Source: Eutypella sp. D-1
Lineage: Eukaryota > Ascomycota > Sordariomycetes > Xylariales > Diatrypaceae
Length of the DNA: 64,000 bases
Assembly: GCA_023313575.1 (NCBI GenBank)
Contig: JAJTTP010000020.1
Location: 248,001-312,000, forward strand
Direction: 5' to 3'
The notes beneath the pieces were generated by a model. It saw only the letters and a list, made by a program, of their open reading frames with translations, had not been told where the DNA came from and ran no database searches. Below, in pieces: positions 11,909 to 23,217 of this stretch; position 1 is the first letter of the stretch; each line of letters opens with the position of its first letter. The translations under genes and the position numbers were made by a program.

Positions 11909-13321
11909 GTGTCAAGTAGAGCCCTCTGGTCCCAAGTCCAGTATATCTGGGTTGAAAAGGTCACCTATGCCTCGAAAGACCTATCAGAAGCCTACTGCCT
12001 AGCGGCAGCATCAGTGCTTAGCTCATCAGAACACCGGTCATCAAGCACCGATAGTAAATCATTCGCGATAAAAGAGGACATGATTAACGGGATGCCAAAG
12101 GGCTACCAGCTGATCTCTCGCACTGCTCTGTTCTCTGGCAATGATCTATATACACTTTGTATTGCCGAGGGGCAACCGACCTATATTTTGTGTAGGCTCT
12201 ACCGCTGTCAAGCCGACCTCTTTCCGAGGTCAGCGAAAGGTGAGGACAAGTACATGTCAATTATACCCCTGGCATTCATATCTTCCGCAGTAATTCAAGG
12301 ATCTTCGCTGAGCTTATCCGTCTTGTACGAAATTATAATGCTCTCACGATTGAATTTCTTGGACGACACGACACCATTAAAACACTTATCCAAGGCATTT
12401 TTCATGATTCCGTCCCAGCACCAGCCAAGAATCAGAATGGACATAAAGGGATATACAGTATCCCCACTCAGAAGATCATACATGAAGAATCATCTAGGCC
12501 AGCGCCATGTAGAGATGGAAAGGATCAAATCGCTTTGGAAGGAGTCGAAAATGTTCTGAGACAATTCATTAACCACACATTTCACCACCCTGCAATTCTC
12601 GTATGACCTGGAAACTCACAGGAACAACTAGCATTCGAGCTGCCGACATTTCTCCTGGCCCATGTCACACATGCCGAGGATAACTATAAGTTCAGCAAGC
12701 AGCATGCCTCCGAACCATATCAAAACGACCAGACATTAGACTACAGCCCAAACACAGTGGCTTCCCTGAGCGGAGGTGGCAGTGGTAGGTTCAGGGCCAT
12801 ACAGTACTTAGAGCCCAAGCGCACTTTCTACAACTGGGTTCGTAGTACATCCGCCGACAATACTTCCTGCCCGTTTTCCTTCGTCTTCTTTAACTGCCTA
12901 GTGCACGCATCCTCCTCTCGTGGCACCGTGGATATGCTCGGGTCTGCACGTCTGGCATACCTGGCGGAAGATCTATGCCGCCATCTCTCAAGCATGTGTC
13001 GCATTGTATAACGACTATGGGTCACTACAACGTGATGCCGATGGGCACAATCTGAACTCCACGAACTTTCCCGAGTTCCATTTGGAACCATTTAGTCACC
13101 ATAGGGCTGGAGTGGAGATATGGGACAAAAGCGCCAAAGGTGATTTGCTATGGATCGCCGATTACGAACGGCATGGCGTAGAGACTGCACTCACACTTTT
13201 AGCTACTGAGCCGGGTAATCTACAGAAACAAGTAATCGATCCTCTCAAACTGTTTATCAATGTCACGGACCTATATGGGCAGATCTATGTACTCAGAGAC
13301 ATTGGCACACGAACAAAATGA
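11909..13321 (+). pseudogene. Decayed fungal diterpene cyclase (class I domain remnant)
   Basis: Three frame segments read together resemble the C-terminal, class I half of fungal bifunctional diterpene cyclases (CPS/KS type). Segment 1 (frame 2, to about 12340) contains EKVTYAS, LSEAYCLAAA and EDKYMSIIPL. Segment 2 (frame 1, about 12350-13003) contains EGVENVLRQFINHT, ELPTFLLAHVTHAEDN and SADNTSCPFSFVFFNC. Segment 3 (frame 2 again, about 13003-13321) contains YNDYGSLQRD and NLNSTNFPEF, then LKLFINVTDLYGQIYV. The breaks are a frame change at about 12340 where the Asp-rich metal motif should be, an in-frame TGA at 12604-12606, and one extra base at about 13003 inside MCR-(x)-YND. The second metal-binding (NSE-type) motif survives. 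No ATG and no class II domain are present upstream. None of the breaks has plausible intron signals. The family call rests on remembered motifs, so it could be another class I terpene synthase. Confidence 0.68.
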
Positions 13322-14152
13322 GCCTGTGAAGTCAGTAAAAAGCTGGGCTCGAAGGTTATGATCGGCGTATCGCCCGGACTAGTCCCACTTCTTTCCGGCA
13401 GCATCAAGAAACACGTTTATCCTTAGAGAACAACATGATTGGCGGATCGAGACTGTGACGTGCCGGATCTGGAAGGCTAAGCGATTCCAAAACGCGGAAA
13501 AGGGCCGTCTTGGCCAGTCATTATCTCCAAGGCGCTTAACGCAAATGTGCAGTGTAGCCGAGAGCCTGTCACGATTTGTTTTCCGCATCTGTATCTTTGC
13601 AAGCCGGATTCCGGGAAATCGGCTATGCATAAGCTTCCGGTTGCGCCGGCGATGCTGCCGTATGCGTCCTGATAATAGCTGAACCATTGGCAAAGATGCG
13701 GTATAGATCTCAGTTATAACGGCCCGCGCGGGATTTAAGACATCCTTATGCGCCCGAAAGCAAGTGATCGATAGCGACCTGCTTGATCTAGCGTAGTCCG
13801 CCCCGCTTCCCCAACTTCTTTTTTCTTTTCTTTCACATCAGGCACGAAGCTAGATGCGTAGGATGCGAACGCTGGGCTGCCTAAGATGGCGTCTTGTTCG
13901 TATCGAGTCAGTCGCCGATGGGGAATAATGGATTCCGGGAAGTCGGCGCTAAAGAGCCCGTGAGGGGTCAAGTTCAGCTAAAAGCTCGGTTAGTTAGCAA
14001 TCAGATAGAAAGTCTAGCAGAGGGACGGGAGGGTCTCGTGGGAATTCATATATTAAGGGTGCCGGAGCACATCTCATGAGTCTGTTGAAAGAAAGCACTC
14101 GTTATATGCTTAGACGACCTACCGCCGATCTTGTATACCGGCGCAACCCAAC
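13322..14152. other. Spacer between the cyclase remnant and cutinase
   Basis: No convincing gene. A T/C-rich stretch occurs near 13805-13835. Short plus-strand frames directly after the remnant may be more decayed sequence, but I cannot assign them. The last ~100 bases are the cutinase promoter. Confidence 0.35.
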
Positions 14153-14898
14153 ATGAAGGCCCCGTTCTCCTTGCTACCCACTGCGGCTCTAGTAGCTAGC
14201 GTCTTCGCCGATGCTGTGCCTGAAGATCCTTACTCTGACTACAGACCCCAGCAAGTGCACGCTCTGGCAGCGGGCATGACGGCGAACGAGTTCCTGGAAG
14301 GCGGTTGTAGAGACGTCATCTTCATCTACGCGCGCGGAACGACCCAGGACGGCAATATCGTAAGTACCTGATCATCTACCTCTCTGTACCGTAGCGTATT
14401 GTGCTTATACTGTCATCTTGGTAGGGACATGCACCGGGACCGCAGACGGTGGATCTACTTAAAGCCGCCCTCGGGGACGACGTGGTGGCAGCGCAGGGTG
14501 TCGAGTATCCCGCCGACTTATTCGACAACTTGAGGAGGGGCGGGTGCGACCCGGAGGATGCCAAGAACATGGCGGCGCTGATAGCACAGGCGGCAACGGA
14601 GTGTCCTGAGTCAAAGCTTGTGGTATCTGGCTTCAGTCAGGGGGCCGCTCTGGTCCATCGCTCCGTTGAACAGCTTTCACAGTCTGTGACTGCCAGGATC
14701 TCAGCTGGTGTCACTTACGGTGACACTCAAAGGAAACAAGACAAAGGGAGAATCCCAGGGCTCGCCGCCGATAAGACGCTTATTATCTGCCATGATGGGG
14801 ACCTGGTTTGTGAGGGCACGCTGATTGTCACGGACGCTCATGATGATTACGAGAATGACGCCCCGGAGGCTGTGGAGTTCATCGTCGGTAAATTATAG
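14153..14898 (+). CDS. Cutinase (carbohydrate esterase family 5)
   Basis: Exons 14153-14359 and 14425-14898 (65-nt GT-AG intron, phase 0) give 226 aa, the usual cutinase length. Cutinases hydrolyse ester bonds of plant cutin outside the cell. Residues 1-20 form a clear signal peptide (hydrophobic core, ending VFADA). The family landmarks are in order: GGCRDVIFIYARGT (first disulfide Cys about 52 and oxyanion strand), nucleophile elbow GFSQG with Ser about 140 (commonly GYSQG), the C-x2-GD-x2-C loop with Asp about 195 between Cys 191 and 198, and His about 208 in TDAHDDY, where most members read PAHLxY. All triad residues are therefore present, but the loop after the His is changed from hydrophobic to acidic, which could alter substrate binding. 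It points to a plant-associated or litter-decaying lifestyle. Confidence 0.93.
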
Positions 14899-17188
14899 CC
14901 GAGGATTCATGAATTAAGGATCGCGATGAATTAGTGTATCAGTATGTGGCAACTCATGAGATAGGGGGAATAGGGGCGAGATGCCCCACGCGTTATGTCT
15001 TGGTACTTGAGATGTATATAAGCAATACCATAATGTGATTAGCTCCTATTTTTGATTAACGGATATATCCTAGCGTAGCTAACGCCATTGTACATTATAA
15101 CGCGAGGAGGATTCAAAGCCGAGCGTCGTGGCGTTAGATATACCTCATTCCCTATGTGGCACAACGCCTAGCGGGGTTTGGGGAGTCGCATATACATCAA
15201 CTCTTCCACCTGGCATAGAAGTACTTCTATATCTCGAGGTATCTCGAGGTCGCGCACTGGAGCAGTCTTAAGGTCGGTCATTGCACTTTTGTCCCTGCCC
15301 GACGGCTTCGACTTAGTCACAACCTGGAACTTGCCCTGCGGCCAGCTTAGCATCTACTTTACGAACAATACATCTAAGTCTGTCTATAATCTAGTCTTCA
15401 ATGTCTCTTGATTAGATGATATCGCGTGCGCGCCAGGATGCTACGGTGCTGGCTAAAATAACGCAAACCGACGGCATTTAGACTGGCCTCAATGTATTGG
15501 CAGCATGCATCTCCCACTTTGAGCTGATAGCGTGAAATGACAGCTTGGTCCTTTAAGGCACCTGTATGCCAATATGCCTGTCTCTTCTTAGAATCGATTA
15601 CTACAAACCCCGTGTTCACTTTCATGAATTGAGAATGCAGCACCTAGTTAGTATCTTCATACGAGAGACTACATATGGAAGGCGGGATTTTACTGCTACC
15701 ATGCTGAATGAACTTCACATATGGATGGAGATAATTTAAGATCATGGCAAGATGAAAAGAATCAGGTCATTGGATTGATTCCGATTGACTTGGACAATCT
15801 ACGAAGGGAAACTCCCGGCCACACCCAAATCTGCGCTGCTATGTCTTTGTGCAATATGACTAGAATTGTGACCAGATAACTAGGACGGTGATGCAGGCTT
15901 ATCTGCCGAAAACTGTGAGATTCGCAATGGTTAACCTTCCAAAAGTGTTCAGTGACTAGGCGTAGTAGATTAATGTCGGCTTTTCTGAGTAATGGTCATA
16001 TGGTCATCCCGTGAGCATGTCTTAAGATTATCCTAGTTTACCGGCGCTGCGTTAGGTCCACTTCCCCTATTGGCCAATTCCCCTTGGGCGCGATTAAGTG
16101 CGCAGGACCGAAGAGCTGTAATGAGGCACAAGGGGGTATAGTTACGCCCGGTCCTTATCAACGTTCTGATTTCCGACGATTCCTATCTAAATCCTTGAAA
16201 CGGCACTCTTCTTTAGAATGGAATACCATATGTAACTTGAGAATCGCAGCGTTCAAAATACGAAGCACTACTGATACGAGAGCATGCCGATAGAAATTGA
16301 ATAGAAAATCATTTTCAGGAGTTGGCGCAGTGATGCGTGATACATTCATTCGGAGTCCTACATATCTCCAATGGCGCCGTGCGGGATATCGTGTGACCTA
16401 TGTACAACGGCGTACCGCGAGCTAGATCTTCACGCTAGCGCTGTATAGAAAATCTAGAATCTCTTTCGAAGTAAATGGACGGGCTTTCTAGGTATGGAGT
16501 TATCAAGGCTGTGATAGATACAGCGTCGACGATCATTGGCTAGAATCCTTATCTTTCAGGCACGGATATGCCGGCCGGTCAAAAAGGGGTTCGTTCTTTA
16601 CCGAGATGGTACACGAGGATGATATGCTCAACCACCACCCTCTCATTGATTATTCAGGAGAACCCTTACCCCATTCACTATCCACGACCTAGAGGACCTC
16701 TAGTCAACCATAGAGCCTCGTTGGTTCGTTTCCGACAGTCTTCGGTATGATCTCCAAGATGTCCCTCAGAGATTTAGCCCTAAATTTTGACGAGGGTGTA
16801 GGGAATAGCGTATGGGTGAATGTTATTCGGTGTTACTTCCACGGGAGGCGCTCCTGGAGGCGTGGACGGATGTCAGATGATAAGGGCTACTCGTCGTATA
16901 CACGCTAGTCCTACATGGTATGGCAACAATACGGCATGATAGCCAGATCACCATGCTTCGTGTATTCCTACGTCCGCCTCTGTGCGCGTATCTGTACTAC
17001 GGCTGCTTCGGGAGCCCAAGCCTGTGTCAATCACGGAGGGAGATGTACCCCAATGATCGATTCCTCCTTTTATCCGTGTATAATAAAGGGTGGTAGGAGC
17101 GCTATCTGCACATGGCTGGCACGTCCACCCCCCTTTCATCATCTCTCATCTTGACTTCTGACACCGATCCCGATTCGGATTTAAGACT
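14899..17188. other. Gene-poor spacer of about 2.3 kb
   Basis: Both strands carry only short frames without recognised products. A duplicated TATCTCGAGG lies near 15231-15250. The final ~100 bases contain a TATA-like TATAATAAA near 17078 and CT-rich sequence, fitting the promoter of the permease. Confidence 0.4.
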
Positions 17189-18999
17189 ATGGCTGCCATG
17201 GACCCGAAGACGAGTTTCCATAATGTTGAGCCTTACCAAACCAGTGACGAGGCTCCCGGTTATGAGACGCGAGACTCGACCATCGGCGATATTAACGTCA
17301 GTGACCATGGAGCTGACACGGAGCTCAGGCGCATTCTCAGCACCCGCCATGTCACGATGATAGCCCTCGGATCATCGATTGGTATGGGCCTGTGGCTTGG
17401 AAGTGGTACTTCCCTGAATAGTGGTGGTCCTGCTGGTATATTCCTCGGATACGTGCTTGCCGGGTCAATGATATGGTGTGTTAGCCACTCCATTGGCGAA
17501 ATGGCTTGCATGTATCCTCTGCCTTCAGCCTTCGTGCAGTGGACTGGTTAGTACAACCTCTGCGCAGATACGGTGACACATTGTGTCTCTGAGTATCACA
17601 TTGGCTGTTTGCTGATGTTCCATTACGACACCTAGGCAAGTTCGTAGATCCCGCAGCAGGCTTCGCGCTCGGCTGGTCATACTGGTTCTCTTTCTGCATC
17701 ACCATCGCGAATGAGCTGTCAGCCGCAAACACGGTCCTTAGCTTCTGGACGCACGCAGTGCCTATTGCCGGCTGGATCACGATATGGTGGGCAGTGATTG
17801 TCCTGATTAACATAGGAGCTGTGTCGGTATTCGGCGAGATCGAAGTGATTTGTTCGGCGATCAAGTTTGGTTGGATCTTTGTGGTCATCATATCCATGAT
17901 CGTGTTATCTGCCGGAGGAGGCGACTATGATGCAGTCGGGTTCCGCTACTGGAACAGCGAACCATTCACCAACGGTTTCCGGGGCTTTCTCTCGGTCATG
18001 CCAACCTGTATATTTGCCATGGCAGGGTCCGAGAACTGTGGCCTCGTTGCCGCTGAGACGGCCAACCCTAAAAAGTCGGTGCCACGCGCCGTCAGTTCCA
18101 TTTGGGTGCGCCTCGCCCTGTTCTACCTCATGGGCTCGCTCATGGTCACAATCAACGTCGACCCGAATGACCCAGATCTCTTCGGCGGCTCGGGGACTAA
18201 CGCCTCGCCGTTCGTCATTGCTTACCGGAACGGAGGGGTTGCGGCCTTAGCACACATGATGAACGCCGTCATTCTAATATCCGTAATCTCTACCGGTTCT
18301 ATATCCTGCTATGGCGGTTCGCGTACCACTATGGGCTTAGCATCCCTTGGCATGGCCCCCAAGCTGTTCCTGAGGGCTGATAAAAGTGGACGCCCCTGGG
18401 CTGGCCTGATCCCGACTTTCATCCTTGGAGGAGGCCTTGCATATCTAAACGTAAGCAATAGCGGTGCCGATGTCTTCGGATGGTTCTCCAACCTCACATC
18501 CCTTTTCACCCTCTTCGGCTGGGGTATGATCTGCCTGTCCCACATCCGAATGCGAGCGGCTTGGGCGAGACAAGGCCGCACGACGGACGAACTCCCGTGG
18601 AAAAGTTGGATGTAAGTCGCGCTAGGCCCGCCTCCAGTGCACGCAGCATGACTCCATGCATACCGATACTGACGTTGCTCAAACAGGTACCCGTACGGCG
18701 CCTGGTACGGTCTGAGCCTCTGCATCCTTCTCATCATCGTTCAGTTTTACCTAGCGGTCTGGCCACTCGACGGTGATCAAGGGGCCGAGACCTTCTTTTC
18801 GAATTACGTCTCTGTCGTCCTTATCGTGGTGCTTTGGCTTGGGGCGCGCATCTATTATCGAGGGCGATGGTGGGTCGATTTAGATGCAATCGATCTTGAT
18901 GCCGGACGCAGGTTCTATAGAAACAACGACGCGGAGAAGGCCCGTATCAACGGTTTCAAGAGGGCCCTGAAGAAGGGGGTGGGGTTTGCCTTCAACTAG
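17189..18999 (+). CDS. Amino-acid permease (APC superfamily, fungal YAT type)
   Basis: Exons 17189-17546, 17636-18611 and 18687-18999 join in frame to give 548 aa. Both introns are GT-AG and restore conserved glycine and methionine codons at the joins. The protein is a plasma-membrane proton/amino-acid symporter by family. A polar cytosolic N-tail of about 60 residues leads to ELRRILSTRHVTMIALGSSIG, the hallmark start of fungal amino-acid permeases, with the unwound helix 1 motif GSSIGMGLWLGSG. About 12 hydrophobic segments follow, with the conserved FxGSE-type AMAGSENCGLVAAE and NPKKSVPRAV after helix 6, and an RTTMGLASLGMAPKLF loop. The C-tail is basic. The substrate is not readable. An orientation-matched neighbour (cutinase, 2.3 kb upstream) is independent. 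Confidence 0.93.
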
Positions 19000-21900
19000 A
19001 CATATCCTTGTCGCCCCCTGTCTGCCATAGGAAGTGTGACAAGGCTTTCGTGTATCAGAACTTCATAAGACTCTCCAACTGAGAGTTTGACTGAATTAGC
19101 ATTGGAAACAATAGGCGCAGCGATCATTTCAAGCTCGCGGGTCTTTGCTAAGCCGTCCTTCATGAGCTCAGATCATAGCTCATAGTCTTTTCCAAGGAAT
19201 AGACGAGAGAGGCCCGATATAGGGGCTCCTTCCTACACCGCTTGCAATATTAAACAGCTCAAGACTCCTTTCCCCTCCGTTGAAAGATGACTTCGTATTG
19301 CCATACTAGATGCCCAAGGGTGTGACCGAGCGCAAATAGAAACCCAATGTCAGACAAGCAAGGACCCAACCCTTCGCGTGTATGCACATGTATCGTGCAG
19401 AAGGTTTAAGAACGTACACAGTGTCGTTGATTCGGAGCTATATGAACGTATGGTCTAAGGATGTAACCCTCCGTGAAAGTCAGATGCACTCAAGCAATTC
19501 CGCGGTATCCGGCACCTTGTTGCTTGAAACATCAACTATTAAAACGGTTGATGCATATGCGCAGTGGATAATCGCAATTCAAGGTAATCAGTAGATGCCT
19601 ATAAGTTCCATTGTGTCACAGGAAAACCAATGTCAAGACATCACTACCTCCTCAATGGCAATAACATCGAGGTTTACACAGTGTAGTCGAAGCTTGTTGC
19701 GGTCAGTAGAGGTTTACACAGCGTGGAAGAGAGCCCTCCTAGTCATAGGGTCCGGGACAATTTCGGACCTCAGCTTATCGCACCTTCGACACAACTTGCT
19801 CATACCCCGTAAGAATCTACGATAATAGACAGTATGTTTCTACTGAGTGCGGCCTTTTGCAGTGCAGCTGTGCAGGTGTGCATGGGTTAGATGGCACGGA
19901 CTCTTCGTTCCCGAACGGGCACCCACGTCGTCGTCGCTGCACGTAGCCGAGCTACCCTGTCCCAGTACCCGGGAGATGGAAGGTCATTTCCTAAAAAGTC
20001 TATGTTTTTTACCAAAGATGGATGTGAGCCATGTTGTTGGCTCTGTGCTCGTCCTTCAATCGCGTCTCTCATCGAAAACTTGACAGTCCTCTGTGACTTG
20101 CATCTTGGCAAATATTCCAAACATGGGTTGTGCGCCGGAATGCTAGCTCTACTTTCTCGTGATAGACTATGAACTATCCTTGTGCATTCCAATATTGTCA
20201 TTGGTTCCATGTCTCATGGCTCTGACTAATTTTGGAGAATTGTGCATCCACTGCCTTGTGATGTCCCGCGAACGCCCTGCTTGAGGGCGAAGCCATTATG
20301 GGAGAAGTGATGCCGACGCAAGTTAATACACTTGCCGATATGGGAACTGCATTCGATCGTGGGCACATGCCTGCTAGGTTTTCCCATGGCCTTGTTTGAT
20401 CAAGACGGTGATGCTAGTTGCACATCTCGTTTTGTTTTAACCTTAGGCTCACCTTGCGCTGCTACCCCATGCCAGGCAGCATCAAGAGGAGAGAAAATGA
20501 CGGTCTGCTGGGTTGCCAGACGGGTGAGACTCAGGCCAGTGACGTGAAGTACATTAACTCGGGGACGTCCTACAGCTGCAACCCTCTGACATTGAGCTAG
20601 GGATATAAGTACCATGCGGATAAGCTGTTTTGAGGGTATATCGCGGTACTGTTCCAGTAAGCAGTTGTTTCAGCCTTCGTAGTATTAGCCGGAAAGCGGT
20701 AGAAAGGGGGCAGAGCCAAATCACATGATCGGCAGTAGACCGATATAAAGTAGGGAAGTCCCGAAGTACCCCGCTACGCGGTGAACCAATCTGTATAATC
20801 ATCATCGTGCACACACTACTCCATGTGATTATGCAATTTGACGATTCGACTTGACTGAAGTGATTACGAGGCTCCTAGGACCCGAGTGTGCATCATGACC
20901 GTCGTCGGATGATGTATGTGTAAGTATGTAAGTAAGCTGGGTCGGTTCTGCCGGAGTACTCGTTCTGCCGCCCATGATTCCGGCAAGTGTGCGAAGGGGG
21001 CGGGGGCGGGCATCATGATCAGCTCTCTCCTTTACTAGAAAAGCGCAGTTATATACTCGAAACAGCCTCGTCGGGAATTGGGGGGGCTCCTTGCTACATA
21101 TACATACAAAGCGTGAGAGAGAAAACCAAGTACAGGCCACGGCTTATCTGAATGTATCAGTCTTCTCGTGCCTATTGACCCGACTCGATGATAAAAATAG
21201 CATAATTATGTATCGCATAATCACTACTATATAATCACGCATTGAGATGAAGCTAATCCCAGTTAGCTTATAGAACGATCGATGGATCGCCGCCCAGCTT
21301 TGCACGGTCCTGGCGATTTTGGGGTTTTTAAACTTTGGATGATCGATGTAAAATACTATCATTACCGGGTACCCAGGGCATTAAGATCGGAACCGTTCGG
21401 TTGGCGAATTGACCCCACTGGCTCGGCCTGACGTTGAAACGACGAAACGAGTGGAAGAAGTCATTTGGATGATGATGACGACTCGGTGACTTCCACCTGC
21501 TAATTGCTGACCTGCTAGGCTATGCATTGGGTACTCCTTTACCACCAATAACCACCACCGACGCTTCCAGCAAAGTCGCACCAAAAGGTAACGCAGAATT
21601 ACCAGGGTCACCTGGTCGGACAGAGCATCTCAACAAATTAGAATCGTACTTGCATAGACAAGGAAAAGATGACCCGACCCTCAAGGTTAGCTTGCCTTGC
21701 CGCTGTGAAAAAGACCTGTTTGCGCTTTGTGCACCTACCTAGTTGGTTGCGGAGTCTTGATTCCTTCTTATTACAGCTAGATAGGTGGTACTAGATTCCA
21801 ATATCCTAAAGGAAAAAAAGAAAGTGAACGAGTAATCAATGTGTTGGACATGTCTACCCGGCGGATTGCAAGGCAAGCTTCTGCTCAAATTCCTAGGAGA

Positions 21901-23156
21901 GCGATACGAAGTTCAAAGCAGATTGATTGCTTTTACAGGGGTGCCCCCGAGAACCTTTCCCAACCCTCGATAATTCTTCGAAAATTGTTCTCAAGGCAGC
22001 CAAGCAGATTGAACAGAAACCATCCACGAAAGCGTGAGAAACGCCCGCTCATCCCCTTCGGAAAACAACGATGCCTCATTGGCCTGTTTCCCATGCCGAC
22101 TGGGCGCCGCTCAGTGTTTCGAAACACATGCAGGAGGCGGGCTTCGAAGACAAGAGGAGGGGGGCTAGGGGGAAAAGAACTTGGCTGCTTGGGTGGTCAA
22201 GTAGGCGGGCTGGCGGGTCGAGTTGACCGCGTGTGAGTGGATTCCTTACTGTTTCAGGTCCCGCCAAGATCGAAGTTATCCAGTCCCGTCTCGCCAAATC
22301 TCGTAAACCCCTGTTGGCCATGTTTCCACCAACGGGTAGTCGCCCCCAGAAATCCCCCCCAAAAGTGTACCCAGAACATGCTGGCAATTGGCTGCATGGG
22401 GGGATGGATGTGTTGTAAGGGTTGTAGGCTTGTAGGGTTGTATGCAAGCAATGGCGGAAGGACAAGACAAGCCTAGACGAGCTAGAACCCAAGAGGCTGC
22501 TGCGAACAATTTCGACGGGGCCCTGGGCGCTGGGGCTGCTCGCTGGTGCTGAGAGACTGGGACCGACTTAACCAACTCGAACGAGAATACTGGAGGAATC
22601 GCCTGTTGTGTTCAGTGTTCCAGTGTTCCAGTGTCAAGCGTCGAGCTGTCGAGTTATCTGTCTGCTGCCCGGTGTTTGGTGCGTCGTGGATGCACCAGCT
22701 GCACAATATTGGCACAGCAGCAGCAACATCAGCAGCAGTAATACCCAGCAGTAGCAGCGACAAGCATAGCCAGGGTCGGGTTCAGGCTTCGGGCTCAGGC
22801 TCTTCTTTCCTTTCCTTCTTTCCTTCTTTTTTGCCCCGTACCTTCTCTTCCGTATCCTCCGTACGCGACCGCGCCCGTACCCTCACCCTCGTTTTCCGGA
22901 TTTACCGTCTTTTGCCGTCCTTCCCATATCCACCTGTCACCGCCATTGCCGCCATCACCACCATCGTCTAACGCATCGCCACTCCTACCACGATCACTAC
23001 CGCCTTACTCCGCACGGCACGGCACGGCACGGCACGACACTACTAACGTCCACCATTAATAATCGCTCAGTCATTCACGGTCCACCACCTGTCCCTTCCA
23101 ACAACAATATATCCCTCGGTCGCTCGCGTAGGCCCGTCCATTCGGGACCTCCCCGC
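19000..23156. other. 4-kb gene-free spacer
   Basis: No gene I can support. Frames are short and interrupted on both strands. A 13-bp direct repeat, GAGGTTTACACAG, occurs at 19669 and 19709. The last 500 bases become pyrimidine-rich with short tandem CACGG units (about 23013-23036), fitting the promoter and 5' leader of the zinc-finger gene. Fragments with coding-like composition near 19380-19830 could be eroded genes, but no family was recognised. Confidence 0.4.
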
Positions 23157-23207
23157 ATGATCCATCACGACGCCTGGATTGAGTTAGGACTCGAACCCGC
23201 CGAGTGA
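23157..23207 (+). promoter_or_regulatory. Upstream ORF of the zinc-finger gene
   Basis: A 16-residue frame (ATG at 23157, TGA at 23205-23207; peptide begins MIHHDAWIEL) ends 10 bases before the main ATG at 23218. If it is included in the mRNA, ribosomes would have to reinitiate or leak past it, lowering output of the main protein. Presence in the transcript is inferred from the leader-like sequence around it. Confidence 0.45.
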
Positions 23208-23217
23208 CACGAGCCAT

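Noticed and set aside
12601..12621. Tiny 21-nt intron removing the TGA in the terpene-cyclase remnant
   Set aside because: The interval has GT-AG ends but is far below the minimum fungal intron size and has no branch site, and other frame breaks remain.
15398..15643. Minus-strand 81-codon frame with coding-like composition
   Set aside because: It starts at GTG, has no family match I can recognise and stands alone in a gene-poor spacer.
19669..19721. Paired GAGGTTTACACAG direct repeats as a target-site duplication
   Set aside because: The 13-bp copies flank only 27 bases with no terminal inverted repeat or coding sequence.
23185..23210. Possible minus-strand tRNA around GGACTCGAACCC
   Set aside because: The flanks do not form a T stem or acceptor stem; the word lies in the zinc-finger leader.
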